Assembly: GCF_900220995.1 (NCBI RefSeq)
Contig: NZ_OBQF01000005.1
Location: 62,001 to 126,000, forward strand
Direction of reading: 5' to 3'
DNA from: Salinicoccus kekensis
Lineage (GTDB): Bacteria; Bacillota; Bacilli; Staphylococcales; Salinicoccaceae
DNA: 64,000 nt
A program made the translations under genes and the position numbers. The notes under the pieces were generated by a model. It was given only the letters and a program-made list of their open reading frames with translations, was not told the origin of the DNA and did no database searches. Below are positions 24,728 through 33,669 of this stretch, piece after piece; the stretch's first letter is position 1; each line of letters starts with the position of its first letter.

Positions 24728-24952
24728 AACGTATGGTAACAATGCCATGTGACGTGCGCGTTTGATCGCTACAGTCAATGGACGCTGATACTTCGCGGAA
24801 GTACCTGTTACACGTCTAGGAAGAATTTTGCCACGTTCTGAAATGAACTTTTTAAGCATTTCTACTTCTTTATAGTCGATGTGCGTAATTCCGTTTGCTG
24901 TGAAATAACAAACCTTTTTACGACGACGACCGCCTCTTCTTGGACCTGCCAT
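24713..24952 (-). CDS. rpsR: 30S ribosomal protein S18
   Basis: The 79-residue protein ([20 protein letters not shown], then [20 protein letters not shown] and [20 protein letters not shown]) is full-length bacterial S18, which binds the central domain of the small subunit together with S6. AAAGGAGG precedes the ATG. In most Firmicutes rpsR ends the rpsF-ssb-rpsR operon; here modB lies upstream and rpsR has its own promoter. The 3' end contains the att core of the adjacent island. Confidence 0.97.
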   Translation of the reverse strand: MAGPRRGGRRRKKVCYFTANGITHIDYKEVEMLKKFISERGKILPRRVTGTSAKYQRPLTVAIKRARHMALLPYVKEEA

Positions 24953-24986
24953 GAGAAAAGCCTCCTTTAATTATAGATTGTCTGGT

Positions 24987-25010
24987 GAGCCTCGTGTGTG
25001 TGGTCGGCTC
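24987..25010 (-). promoter_or_regulatory. Hairpin in the rpsR leader
   Basis: In the roughly 120-nt leader GAGCC pairs with GGCTC, and GAGCCGACC contains a CCG next to the stem. S6:S18-binding leaders described for rpsF operons carry a conserved CCG in a bulged hairpin; similarity here is suggestive only. Confidence 0.35.
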
Positions 25011-25077
25011 CTGACCTTACGAATCCATAATTTCGTTCATCACGTGTGATTATGTCCTGTGTGTATGTGCACGATTA

Positions 25078-25106
25078 ATAATACAATATTGAAGGGTCAT
25101 TGTCAA
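25078..25106 (-). promoter_or_regulatory. SigA promoter of rpsR
   Basis: On the minus strand TTGACA, a 17-nt spacer and TATTAT: a strong consensus promoter 126 nt before the rpsR start, which makes rpsR a single-gene unit. Confidence 0.82.
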
Positions 25107-25115
25107 TATACACAA

Positions 25116-25808
25116 TTATGATTCATTCGCTTTCACACGGATGAACATCAGCATGAAGAAGGACAGTATGACGATGACGATCACCCATGCCCAGGCGAGT
25201 CTCATGTTGCCGGACTGGAGTGCGACGTATATCGCGGTGGGCAGCGTCTGGGTGCGCCCGGGTATATTGCCCGCGATGATGATGGTCGCCCCGAATTCCC
25301 CGAGTGCCCGGGCAAAACTCAGCAGCGCCCCGGTGATCAAGGCCGTCCTCGCAAGCGGCAGCGTGATCCTGAAGAACACCTGCCACCTGTTCGCCCCGTC
25401 GACCCGCGCGGCGTTCTCTATATCTTCATTAACATTGAGGAATCCGCCCTTCGCCGCCTGGTACATCAAAGGGAATGCGACCACCGTGCTCGCAGCGACT
25501 GCCGCATACCAAGTGAATATGATTGTGTCCCCGTAGAGCCATGCGATTGCCTCCCCGACCACGCTGCTGTTGCCGAAGAATACAAGGAGCAAGAACCCCA
25601 CGACCGTCGGCGGCAGCACAAGCGGCATCATCAAAAACGTCTCGATGACGATCTTCCCTCTGAAATCATTCCTCGCCATGAAGCGCGCGATGATGATGCC
25701 GAATATCAGCACGATGACCAGGGCAATGAATGCGACCCTTAGGGAAAGCAGTACAGGCGTCAAAAATTCCTGGGCCGTGATGTTACTGGATAATAAAACC
25801 ATATTCAT
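25116..25808 (-). CDS. modB: Molybdate ABC transporter permease
   Basis: A 230-residue integral membrane protein with about five to six helices and the ABC permease loop GGFLNVNEDIENAARVDGAN (EAA motif), then FRITLPLARTALITGALLSF and RALGEFGATIIIAGNIPGRT, which is diagnostic for ModB. The ATG at 25808 lies inside the end of modA (26-nt overlap) with GGTGAGG at good spacing; the longer frame from 25874 has no RBS. It takes molybdate from ModA. No modC ATPase gene follows; rpsR is next. Confidence 0.93.
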   Translation of the reverse strand: MNMVLLSSNITAQEFLTPVLLSLRVAFIALVIVLIFGIIIARFMARNDFRGKIVIETFLMMPLVLPPTVVGFLLLVFFGNSSVVGEAIAWLYGDTIIFTWYAAVAASTVVAFPLMYQAAKGGFLNVNEDIENAARVDGANRWQVFFRITLPLARTALITGALLSFARALGEFGATIIIAGNIPGRTQTLPTAIYVALQSGNMRLAWAWVIVIVILSFFMLMFIRVKANES

Positions 25809-26634
25809 TGAAAACCTCACCGGCTTCTTCACTCTGCATGAACTCGAAGAAGGCAAGCTGTGCCGCCTCATCATCCGTATCGTTCATCATGCCGAGCGGG
25901 TATACGATCGGCGAATGGGCATCTTCCGGTGCCGCATCCACCACATCAGCGCCGTCACTCATTATGGTATCTGTATGATACACCATGCCTGCATCGGCAT
26001 TCCCGGTCTCGACATAATTCAGCACCTGCCTCACATCTTCCGCATAGATCAGCTTCGATTCGATTTCTTCCATTATATCCATGTTTTCAAATGCTTCCAC
26101 GCTGTACTCACCTGCAGGCACGGATTCGGGGTTGCCGATCGCGATCTGATCCGCGTTTTCCAGATCATCAAAAGATGTCACCGAATCACTGCCGGTCGGC
26201 ACGATCAGAACGAGCTCATTTGTGAGCAGATCCACCGAGTCTTCCTCATCAATATACCCTTCTTCCATGACCTCCTGGAAATGATCCACATTGGCCGAGA
26301 AGAATAGATCTACCGGTGCCCCCTGAATGATCTGCTGCATCAGGGCACCTGAGCCGCCGAAATTATAATCGACAGTGACCTCCGGGTATTCTTCGTTGAA
26401 AAGTGTGGTGATCTCCCCGAGCGCATCCACCAGGCTCGCTGCAGCGGAGACCGTGATCGTACCTTCAACATCAGTTGCCGTGTCTTCAGGCGCTTCTTCA
26501 GGTGATTCAAGCGTCGTATCCGTCGAATCTTCATCATCTGTGATATTTTCATCCACTTCCCCGTTCCCGCATGCCGCAACAACGAATACGGCGAGGAACA
26601 GCATCAAAAACTTCAATCCATCCATAAGCTTCAT
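25783..26634 (-). CDS. modA: Molybdate-binding lipoprotein
   Basis: A 283-residue periplasmic-type binding protein anchored by a lipobox (FLAVFVVAACGNG). A Glu/Asp/Thr-rich linker of about 35 residues follows, then the ModA fold: TITVSAAASLVDALGEITTL, VDYNFGGSGALMQQIIQGAP (the Ser residues that coordinate the oxyanion), VDLFFSANVDHFQEVMEEGY, and TGNADAGMVYHTD. AAAGGAGG precedes the ATG at 26634. It captures molybdate outside the membrane and delivers it to ModB. Divergent from the YkoF-like gene. Confidence 0.93.
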   Translation of the reverse strand: MKLMDGLKFLMLFLAVFVVAACGNGEVDENITDDEDSTDTTLESPEEAPEDTATDVEGTITVSAAASLVDALGEITTLFNEEYPEVTVDYNFGGSGALMQQIIQGAPVDLFFSANVDHFQEVMEEGYIDEEDSVDLLTNELVLIVPTGSDSVTSFDDLENADQIAIGNPESVPAGEYSVEAFENMDIMEEIESKLIYAEDVRQVLNYVETGNADAGMVYHTDTIMSDGADVVDAAPEDAHSPIVYPLGMMNDTDDEAAQLAFFEFMQSEEAGEVFNEYGFIIQ

Positions 26635-26804
26635 TTACCGGAGCCTCCTTTCACTGCGTTTATTTTATTTAAGTATATTGGTTTAATTTATCAAAGTAAA
26701 TCATGGAGAGAAGCTCCATTTGACAATACCCGCAATTTATATCGCTTTACCCGCACCAGCCCCTCCCCTACAATTGAATGAAGAACAAATTTAGGGGGAT
26801 TATG

Positions 26805-27386
26805 ATGACGGATGGCAATGCAGTGGAAAGAGAAGCGGGCGCACAGTTCAATCTGAGCGTGATGAGCGACGACTTTGCTGAAGTGATTTCAGGCGCTCTG
26901 GATGCAGTGGATACGAAGAAAGTGTGGATGAAGACGGATGATGTGGCGACGGCGGCAACCGGCAGCATCGCGGATGTATTCGATGTGGTCAAGGCCATCT
27001 ACCTGAATGCGGCAAAGACCGGCCTGCATGTGGAGATGAGCGGAAACATCGTCCTCGGCGGCTGCAACACGGGAGAGGATGAGAATGATAAAAATAAAGT
27101 CCGTCTGAATGATGAGGCATCCGGACGGATTTCCCAGAAGGCAGGCTGCAGATTTTCGATCTATCCCCTCGGCGAGACGGGTTACATTGAAAAGATCACA
27201 AAAGCGGCGGAAAAGCTTGTAGACCACAATGTTCAAGTCAGTGCAGCCCCGTTTGCGACACGGCTCGACGGGGAAGTGAATGATATTTTTGCAGCGATGG
27301 AGGGCATTTTCACCGAGCTCCAGGAAACGAGCGAACATGTCGTCATGCCGTTCACCATCTCCTGCAACAGCCCGTCAGGCAGGTAA
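26805..27386 (+). CDS. YkoF-family thiamine/HMP-binding protein
   Basis: A 193-residue protein with two similar YkoF-type ferredoxin-like domains: FNLSVMSDDFAEVISGALDA, KVWMKTDDVATAATGSIADV, VFDVVKAIYLNAAKTGLHVE, and a second copy with CRFSIYPLGETGYIEKITKA and GEVNDIFAAMEGIFTELQET. B. subtilis YkoF binds thiamine and belongs to an HMP transport operon; here it stands alone, divergent from modAB. AGGGGG fits the ATG at 26805 better than that at 26802. No TPP riboswitch was seen upstream. Confidence 0.85.
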   Translation: MTDGNAVEREAGAQFNLSVMSDDFAEVISGALDAVDTKKVWMKTDDVATAATGSIADVFDVVKAIYLNAAKTGLHVEMSGNIVLGGCNTGEDENDKNKVRLNDEASGRISQKAGCRFSIYPLGETGYIEKITKAAEKLVDHNVQVSAAPFATRLDGEVNDIFAAMEGIFTELQETSEHVVMPFTISCNSPSGR

Positions 27387-27413
27387 AAAACAGAAGCGGC
27401 CTGCCTGACGGGG
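27372..27413 (+). terminator. Long hairpin at the end of the YkoF-like gene
   Basis: CCCGTCAGGCAGG and CCTGCCTGACGGG form a 13-bp perfect stem that includes the last codons. It has no clear T-run, so termination is uncertain. Confidence 0.5.
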
Positions 27414-27549
27414 CCCTTCTCCCTTTATTCGGCTGAAGGTTGTGCTAAAATGTTTAATAAAAATTCAGAATAATGAGTGATTATATTTTTATCACATGGG
27501 AATAACATTTATAATGGAGATATATTTGATTTTGGAAAGGGGTATTCAT

Positions 27550-28488
27550 TTGGCACAACTTGCAGGACTTGGGAAGTCAGGTATTTACGTTCATCCAATA
27601 GCACTCGGGACAAACTTCGTAGGCGGTCATAACTTGTATAAGGACGTGGATGAAGAAGCGGGAAAGCAGACCGTGCGTGATGCGCTCGATAACGGCGTGA
27701 CGATGCTAGACACCGCACAGTCGTACGGGCCCCACCGTTCGGAGGAGCTCGTCGGTGAAGTATTGAAGGAATATCAGAGGAATAAAGTCGTCGTGGCGAC
27801 AAAGGCTGAGCGCCGTGATGATGGGGACGGCGGGAAGGTCATAGACAACAGCCCGGAATTTTTGAAGCGGAAAGTGGATGAGTCGCTTCAGCGTATGCAG
27901 CTCGATTATATCGACCTGTTTTACATTCACCATCCCGATCCGGAGGAGAAGACGCCGTTTGATGAAGCGGTCGGTGCATTGAAGGAAGCGAAGGATGCGG
28001 GTAAGATCCGCGCCATCGGCGTCTCCAATTTTTCACTCGAACAGCTGAAGAAGGCGAATAAAAACGGCTACGTCGATGTCGTGCAGAACGAGTATAATTT
28101 ACTTAACCGGGAAGCCGAGAACGGCATGTTCAAATACTGCGAGGAGAACAACATCACCTTCATACCGTTCTACCCGCTGGCCGCCGGGATCCTTGCCGGG
28201 AAATATGATGAAAACTCAAAATTCGATGACCTCCGTTCGAAGCTGCCCTTCTATCAGGAGGATCAGTTCAGGGAAAACCTGAAGAAGGTGGAACAGCTGA
28301 AAGAGATCGCGGCGAAATACGAGGAAGAAGTGGCCCAGATTGTCCTGGCATTCTATTTCACCCGTCCGTCGGTCGGTGCCATCATCCCGGGTGCCAAAAA
28401 AGGCGCCCAGATCAAAGAGAACATGAGGGCGGCCGACCTTGAGCTCAAAGAGGAAGATATCCAAAAAATCGATGAGATCTTCAAGTGA
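27550..28488 (+). CDS. Aldo/keto reductase
   Basis: A 312-residue TIM-barrel NADPH oxidoreductase: ALGTNFVGGHNLY, TMLDTAQSYGPHRSEELVGE (catalytic Asp and Tyr), VVVATKAERR (Lys), DLFYIHHPDP (His), AIGVSNFSLEQLKKA, and PSVGAIIPGAKKGAQIKENM at the cofactor site. The likely start is TTG 27550 with AAAGGGG at good spacing; ATG codons upstream (27496, 27514) lack an RBS. Substrate is unknown; IolS/YrpG-like relatives act on sugars and aldehydes. It is monocistronic and followed by a terminator. Confidence 0.88.
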   Translation: MAQLAGLGKSGIYVHPIALGTNFVGGHNLYKDVDEEAGKQTVRDALDNGVTMLDTAQSYGPHRSEELVGEVLKEYQRNKVVVATKAERRDDGDGGKVIDNSPEFLKRKVDESLQRMQLDYIDLFYIHHPDPEEKTPFDEAVGALKEAKDAGKIRAIGVSNFSLEQLKKANKNGYVDVVQNEYNLLNREAENGMFKYCEENNITFIPFYPLAAGILAGKYDENSKFDDLRSKLPFYQEDQFRENLKKVEQLKEIAAKYEEEVAQIVLAFYFTRPSVGAIIPGAKKGAQIKENMRAADLELKEEDIQKIDEIFK

Positions 28489-28494
28489 TTTAAA

Positions 28495-28531
28495 GAGGGA
28501 ACGGGACCGGATACGGTTCCGTTCCCTTTTG
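28495..28531 (+). terminator. Terminator after the aldo/keto reductase gene
   Basis: GGGAACGG and CCGTTCCC with an inner GACC-GGT extension, followed by TTTTGCG. Confidence 0.82.
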
Positions 28532-28620
28532 CGTCCTTCTTCAATATTTCTGCCATCAACATTGAAATTATCTAAACTCTCCCAATCTTTACAATGTTCG
28601 ACCGTTATATTATCATTCTC

Positions 28621-28633
28621 GTATACAGTATAC
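28621..28633. promoter_or_regulatory. Palindrome GTATAC-A-GTATAC, candidate GntR operator
   Basis: A perfect repeat of GTATAC around a single base lies 19 nt before the aminotransferase start and 8 nt ahead of its RBS. GTATAC-type palindromes are frequent operators of GntR/FadR-class regulators, and the second gene of this operon encodes one. Confidence 0.55.
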
Positions 28634-28651
28634 AAAAGGTGGTCGAACATT

Positions 28652-29803
28652 TTGGACAATATAAATCAAAGAGTGACAGCGCTGGAGATACCCGGCACGC
28701 GCCAGTTCTCGAACAGGGTTTCCGCATTCAGGGACGGCGTCAATTTCACCATCGGGGAACCGGATATCCCGACGCCCCACACCGTGAAACAGGCAGCCAT
28801 CAAAGCGATCGAGAACAACCGGACCGGTTATTCACATAACGCAGGTCTGCTGGAACTCAGGGAAAGCATATCGAATTTCTTCAAGGATGTTTACGGCATC
28901 AAGTATGATCCCGAAGATGAAATCGTCGTGACGACGGGGGCGAGTGAAGGGCTCAGGTCGGTCTTTGAAACCATTTTAAATGAAGGCGACGAAGTCATCA
29001 TCCCTGCACCATGCTACTCCGCTTATGAACCACTCGTCGACCTGCTCGGTGCAAGCGTGAAATATATGGATACATCGGATACTGATTTCGTACCGGATCC
29101 GGAAAAGCTCAGAAGCATGATGACGGATAAGACGAAAGCCGTCCTGCTCAATTTCCCGTCCAACCCGACGGGCAAAGTGTTATCCGAAGAAGAGATGGCG
29201 CCGCTGGTCAAGGAGCTCGCAGCCCATGATATTTTCGTCATCGCGGACGAAATCTACAGCGAAATCACTTATGATGCGAAACATACTTCATTTTCTGAGT
29301 ACCCTGAACTGCGCGAAAAACTGTTCCTCGTCCACGGACTCTCAAAATCACATTCGATGACGGGCTGGCGGCTCGGTTATGTCCTCGGCCCCGCCGCTTT
29401 GATGTCGTACGTTTTGAAAGTGCATCTGTACGATACAATCTGCGCTTCGCTGCCGAGCCAGTATGCCGCGATCGAGGCACTGGACAACAGCCGGCACAGT
29501 CCGCATGAAATGGCTGCCGTCTACCGTGAAAGGCGTGATCTGATCATTGAAAGGCTGACTGCCCTCGGCTTTGAGACGAAAGTACCGCAGGGTGCGTTCT
29601 ATGTCTTCCCTTCTATTGAAAAATTCAACATGTCCTCATTTGAATTTGCGGATCAGCTGCTTGAGAAGGAGCATGTCGCGGTCGTTCCCGGCAGTGGCTT
29701 TACGGAATTCGGTGAAGGCTTTATCAGGATTTCATATGCCACTTCGATTGAAAACATCAATGAAGGACTGAAGAGGATTGAACGGTTCATAAGTGAACTT
29801 TAA
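28652..29803 (+). CDS. PLP-dependent aminotransferase (fold type I, PatA/AspC-like)
   Basis: A 383-residue class I/II aminotransferase: NFTIGEPDIPTPHTVKQAAI, VTTGASEGLRSVFETI, NFPSNPTGKVLSEEEM, VIADEIYSEITY, the Lys-containing VHGLSKSHSMTGWRLGYVLG near 235, and a substrate Arg in FIRISYATS. Close relatives are PatA and N-acetyl-diaminopimelate aminotransferases. The start is TTG 28652, with AAGGTGG 8 nt upstream; longer frames reach into the preceding terminator. It opens an operon with gntR, an M20 deacylase and a TRAP transporter, so it probably transaminates the amino acid released by the deacylase. Confidence 0.88.
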   Translation: MDNINQRVTALEIPGTRQFSNRVSAFRDGVNFTIGEPDIPTPHTVKQAAIKAIENNRTGYSHNAGLLELRESISNFFKDVYGIKYDPEDEIVVTTGASEGLRSVFETILNEGDEVIIPAPCYSAYEPLVDLLGASVKYMDTSDTDFVPDPEKLRSMMTDKTKAVLLNFPSNPTGKVLSEEEMAPLVKELAAHDIFVIADEIYSEITYDAKHTSFSEYPELREKLFLVHGLSKSHSMTGWRLGYVLGPAALMSYVLKVHLYDTICASLPSQYAAIEALDNSRHSPHEMAAVYRERRDLIIERLTALGFETKVPQGAFYVFPSIEKFNMSSFEFADQLLEKEHVAVVPGSGFTEFGEGFIRISYATSIENINEGLKRIERFISEL

Positions 29804-29822
29804 TATGTCTGGAGGCGAAGTC

Positions 29823-30509
29823 ATGAAAACGGTACAGACGAAGATCTCCCTGGCTGAACAGGCATTCAATATCTTAAAGGAAGAAATTGCAACAGGAAGG
29901 CTTCAGGTCGGTGATCCGCTTCCTGAAGAGAAGATATCGGCACAGCTCGGCATCAGCCGGACACCATTCCGGGATGCCCTGCACAAATTGGAAAATGAAG
30001 GCCTGGTCATTGCAGGCGCAGGCAAGCCCGCGACGGTCGCCGGCTTTTCAAGGGAGGATTCCCTCGCCCATATAGATATGCGGCGCGTGCTGGAAACCGA
30101 GAATCTGGAGAGGATCATCGATAAACTGGATGACAGGATGATGATGAAGCTCAAGGATAACCTGAAGCGGCAGCAGGAGGCGGTGGATCAGGGAAATCAC
30201 CAGCATTATCTGGAACTCGACAGGGCCTTCCATATACTGCTCACTGAAGTGAACCCGAATCATTTATTCCACCAAATGATACAGAAACTCTGTACAGGTG
30301 TATCAAGGGCATTTTTAACGCTGTCCAATACGATCGGTACAAGCCTGGAAAGTTCTTTTGCCGAGCATCAGGAGATTCTGGACGCCCTGGAAGCCCGGGA
30401 TCTGAATTCAGCGAAAGAAGCGATGACCCGGCACCTGGACAACGTTGAAGCGCGTTTCCTTAAATTTTATGACAACAGGAGGGATCCCGATGATGACAAC
30501 TTCACATGA
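29823..30509 (+). CDS. GntR-family regulator (FadR/FCD subfamily)
   Basis: A 228-residue regulator with an N-terminal winged HTH (SLAEQAFNILKEEIATGRLQ, LPEEKISAQLGISRTPFRDA, LHKLENEGLV) and a helical FCD effector domain (DMRRVLETENLERIIDKLDD, HQHYLELDRAFHILLTEVNP, FAEHQEILDALEARDLNSAK) with the His/Asp residues that bind metal-carboxylate ligands. GGAGGCG precedes the ATG at 29823. It overlaps the downstream deacylase by 20 nt. Expected to control this operon in response to a carboxylate. Confidence 0.87.
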   Translation: MKTVQTKISLAEQAFNILKEEIATGRLQVGDPLPEEKISAQLGISRTPFRDALHKLENEGLVIAGAGKPATVAGFSREDSLAHIDMRRVLETENLERIIDKLDDRMMMKLKDNLKRQQEAVDQGNHQHYLELDRAFHILLTEVNPNHLFHQMIQKLCTGVSRAFLTLSNTIGTSLESSFAEHQEILDALEARDLNSAKEAMTRHLDNVEARFLKFYDNRRDPDDDNFT

Positions 30510-32103
30510 ACAATGGCAGACACCTGAACAATTATATGCACTGCTCAGCCAATTGGTCAGTTTCGACAGCAGAAGCGGCACCGAGGGGGAGGTCGGATTT
30601 CCCCATTTCATAAAGGAGAAACTGTCCTCCCTTGACTATTTCAAACAGAATGAGCATCACCTGCGGCTCGTTGATGCAGGCTCAGACCGGAACGCCCTCG
30701 TCGCCCATTACAAGCCCGGCGATGTCAGGGACACGATTGTACTGATCAGCCATTTTGATGTCGTGCATACCAAGGAATTCGGTGACCTTGAAGATTCCGC
30801 TTTCAACATCGAGGCGCTGACCAAAGCCATGAAGGAGAGAAAGGACAGCTTCAATGCCCAGGTTCAGAAGGATATCGAATCGGATGAGTATATATTCGGC
30901 CGCGGTGTGATGGATATGAAGATGGGCCTTGCTTTACATATGAGTCTGCTGGAGCTTGCGATCATGGAAGAATGGCCGCTGAACCTGATCCTCGTCACCA
31001 CTCCAGATGAGGAAGTGAACTCGGACGGGACGCGGGCGGCCGTGAAGTTCTTATCCGGCCTGAAAGATTATGAAGGACTCGACCTGAAGCTTATATTGAA
31101 CGGCGAAGCGTCGTTCAGCCGGTATACGGGGGATGACAATTATTATATTTACTCGGGCAGCATCGGGAAAATCATGCCGTCCGCCTTATTTTACGGGGTG
31201 GGCACACATGCAGGCGAACCGCTGCACGGCATCACGAGCCATTTCATGAGTGCATATTTGACGAAAGAGATGGAATTCAATCCCGCTTTTCATGAGGAAA
31301 AATACGGCGAGGCCACACCCCCGCCCGTCTGTCTGCAGCAGAACGACCTGAAAAAAGACTATTCCACCCAGACTTCCCATCATTCCTATGCGCTGTACAA
31401 CGTCTTCACCATGGAGCGCAGCCCGAGCGAAGTGATGGATATTTACCGGGGTGTTGCAGAGCAGGCAATGGATCAGTGCTACACGGATTACACCGCCCGC
31501 TGCAGAGCGCTCGATGCCGAGCCGCTCCCGCGCATCAATACCGTGACCTTCCATGAACTTGCAGAGCATGTCATTGCCAAGTTCGGGCAGGAGCAGTATG
31601 ACCTGATCATGGAGAGCATATTCAATGACGACACGCTGAACGTCCGCGAAAAAGCAATCAAAGTCGCAGACCGGCTGATGGATTATTCGAAGGAGCTCGT
31701 ACCGGCGACAGTGCTGTTCCTCGCCCCTTCCTACTATCCTGCCGTCAATGCTTCGGAAGATCCGGTCCTGAAGGGGAAGATAAAAGATATGCAGGCCCGA
31801 TTCGCCTCCATGCACGGTGTGGAAGCGAAATGGATCCATTATTTCAACGGCATATCGGATTTGAGTTATGTCAATTACACCGGTAGTGACGCCGGATGGA
31901 TCTCATTCAAAGAGAACCTCCCTGTCTGGGGCGAGCCTTACATGATTCCATTCAAGGCGATGCAGAATCTGCAGGCGCCCGTCCTGAATGTGGGACCCTA
32001 CGGCAAGGATGCCCATAAAATGACGGAACGGCTGCATAAGGACAGTGCATTCATCCACACCCCGGATGTTTTGAGGGAATTGATCAGGAGTTATATACAT
32101 TGA
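30490..32103 (+). CDS. M20-family metallopeptidase, RocB-like
   Basis: A 537-residue M20 peptidase/deacylase: VSFDSRSGTEGEVGFPHFIK, VLISHFDVVHT (metal His), GRGVMDMKMGLALHMSLLEL (bridging Asp), VTTPDEEVNSDG (catalytic Glu), and NVGPYGKDAHKMTERLHKDS near the C-terminus. The length and insert match RocB, the arginine-utilisation protein of Bacillus, rather than short ArgE/DapE enzymes. GGAGGG fits ATG 30490 (or 30493). The neighbouring aminotransferase and TRAP transporter suggest hydrolysis of an imported N-acyl or peptide substrate. Confidence 0.83.
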   Translation: MMTTSHEQWQTPEQLYALLSQLVSFDSRSGTEGEVGFPHFIKEKLSSLDYFKQNEHHLRLVDAGSDRNALVAHYKPGDVRDTIVLISHFDVVHTKEFGDLEDSAFNIEALTKAMKERKDSFNAQVQKDIESDEYIFGRGVMDMKMGLALHMSLLELAIMEEWPLNLILVTTPDEEVNSDGTRAAVKFLSGLKDYEGLDLKLILNGEASFSRYTGDDNYYIYSGSIGKIMPSALFYGVGTHAGEPLHGITSHFMSAYLTKEMEFNPAFHEEKYGEATPPPVCLQQNDLKKDYSTQTSHHSYALYNVFTMERSPSEVMDIYRGVAEQAMDQCYTDYTARCRALDAEPLPRINTVTFHELAEHVIAKFGQEQYDLIMESIFNDDTLNVREKAIKVADRLMDYSKELVPATVLFLAPSYYPAVNASEDPVLKGKIKDMQARFASMHGVEAKWIHYFNGISDLSYVNYTGSDAGWISFKENLPVWGEPYMIPFKAMQNLQAPVLNVGPYGKDAHKMTERLHKDSAFIHTPDVLRELIRSYIH

Positions 32104-32129
32104 GCACCGACAGAAAAGGAGGTTTTTAT

Positions 32130-33140
32130 ATGAGGAATTTAAGTTTCATCATGTTGATCACTGTATTGGTATTATCTGCATGCGGCAGACCCAATATAGA
32201 TGAAGAGACCGGCCAGACGACGATCCGCATCGCGCATCTGGTCAATCCGACCCAGTCTTCCCATATCCTGCTGGAAGCATTTCAGGAGCAGGTCGAAGAG
32301 GAATCCGGCGGGGAGCTCCGGGTCGAAATCTACCCTTCGGGCTCTTTATTCCCTTCCGACAGGGAAGCGATAGAAGCGGTCCAGCTCGGAAATGTCGAGA
32401 TGACGGTCCCTGCACTTGCCAGCCTTTCCGGGTTCCATCAGGACTTCATGATCCTGGACCTGCCGTACCTGTTCGAAGATGAAGAGCAGGCCTACTCCGT
32501 CCTGGACGGTCCGTTCGGACAGAGTCTGCTCGACAGCCTGGAAGAGATCAATATCAAAGGTCTCGTCTACGGTGAAAACGGCTTCCGGCACATCACCAAC
32601 AACGTGCGCCCGGTCTACACACCGGAAGACATCGAAGGCCAGAAGTTGAGGACGCTCGAGAGCCCGGTACATACAGACTTCTTCAACGCCTTCGGTGCGA
32701 ACGCCTCACCGTTCGCTTTCGGTGAGATGTACTCCTCGCTCCAGCAGGGCTCCTACGACGCCATGGAGGCGCCGATCGCTTTGATGTATACGAGCAGACT
32801 TTTCGAAGTGCAGGAATACATGTCATTCACTTCACATGTTTATATGCCGATCGCTTTATTGATGAACGACGATTTCTTCCAATCACTTGAAGCAGAACAC
32901 CAGGAAATCCTTATGGATGCCGCTGAAATGTTCAGGGAGGAACAGCGGATCCTCGAACAGGACCAGAGCGTCGAATACCTTGAGGAAATGATAGAAGCAG
33001 GCCTCCAGGTCAACGATTTGACAGATGAAGAAAAACAGGCATTCAGGGACAGGGTGGAACCTGTATATGAAAAATACCGGGAAATCCTCGGTCCAGAACT
33101 GTTTGAAGAACTGGAAGCAGCAATTGAGGAAGCAGAATGA
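32130..33140 (+). CDS. TRAP transporter substrate-binding lipoprotein (DctP family)
   Basis: A 336-residue protein with a signal peptide and lipobox (MLITVLVLSACGRP). The mature DctP fold shows IRIAHLVNPTQSSHILLEAF, VEIYPSGSLFPSDREAIEAV, NGFRHITNNVRPVYTPEDIE with the conserved Arg that binds the ligand carboxylate, GQKLRTLESPVHTDFFNAFG and LQQGSYDAMEAPIALMY. AGGAGG precedes ATG 32130. It delivers an organic acid (or acylated amino acid) to DctQM. It is a lipoprotein as expected for a Gram-positive cell. Confidence 0.92.
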   Translation: MRNLSFIMLITVLVLSACGRPNIDEETGQTTIRIAHLVNPTQSSHILLEAFQEQVEEESGGELRVEIYPSGSLFPSDREAIEAVQLGNVEMTVPALASLSGFHQDFMILDLPYLFEDEEQAYSVLDGPFGQSLLDSLEEINIKGLVYGENGFRHITNNVRPVYTPEDIEGQKLRTLESPVHTDFFNAFGANASPFAFGEMYSSLQQGSYDAMEAPIALMYTSRLFEVQEYMSFTSHVYMPIALLMNDDFFQSLEAEHQEILMDAAEMFREEQRILEQDQSVEYLEEMIEAGLQVNDLTDEEKQAFRDRVEPVYEKYREILGPELFEELEAAIEEAE

Positions 33141-33168
33141 ATCTGTCATTAAATGAGGGGGTCCGAAT

Positions 33169-33669
33169 ATGAAAAAAATATTTCACAGGTTTGAAGAAGG
33201 TTTTCTGATCGCCACGCTGGTGCTCATGGTCGCACTGATTTTCGGCCAGGTCGTCGGACGCTATGTCTTCCAGAGCGCACCCAGCTGGACGGAGGAATTC
33301 GCAAGATACATCCATATATTCCAGGTTTGGATCGGGGCCGGCTATGCGGTCAAGATACGTGAGCACATCCGTGTCACCGCATTCGTCGGGATGTTCAACG
33401 GCACCCCGCGGAAAGTGATGGATATCGCCGCGACGATCGTCTGGTTTTTATTCGTCGTCCTCGTCGCCGTTCTCGGCACACAGCTCGTGATGGCATCATT
33501 CCAATACGGTCAGGTGTCGCCGGCTGCACAGATACCCATCTGGATCGTTTATCTCGCAGTGCCGCTCGGGGCCGTCAGCATGGCTGTCCGCCTGATCCAG
33601 CAGTTCACTGATATTTTGAAGAGGGATTACTCCAACATCAAAGAAGAGGAAAAGGAGGCGCCTCTATGA
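33169..33669 (+). CDS. TRAP transporter small permease (DctQ)
   Basis: A 166-residue four-helix membrane protein: IATLVLMVALIFGQVVGRYV, PSWTEEFARYIHIFQVWIGA (the conserved Trp-x-Glu-Glu motif), FLFVVLVAVLGTQLVMASF and PIWIVYLAVPLGAVSMAVRL. It is the DctQ subunit between DctP and DctM, and its stop overlaps the dctM start (ATGA). GGGGG precedes the ATG. Confidence 0.92.
   Translation: MKKIFHRFEEGFLIATLVLMVALIFGQVVGRYVFQSAPSWTEEFARYIHIFQVWIGAGYAVKIREHIRVTAFVGMFNGTPRKVMDIAATIVWFLFVVLVAVLGTQLVMASFQYGQVSPAAQIPIWIVYLAVPLGAVSMAVRLIQQFTDILKRDYSNIKEEEKEAPL

Noticed and set aside
26635..26804. TPP riboswitch ahead of the YkoF-like gene
   Set aside because: The leader is too short and lacks the CUGAGA and ACCUGA/GGAUAAUGC elements.
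28439..28651. N-terminal extension of the aminotransferase
   Set aside because: It overlaps the end of the preceding gene and its terminator, lacks family similarity, and has no RBS.
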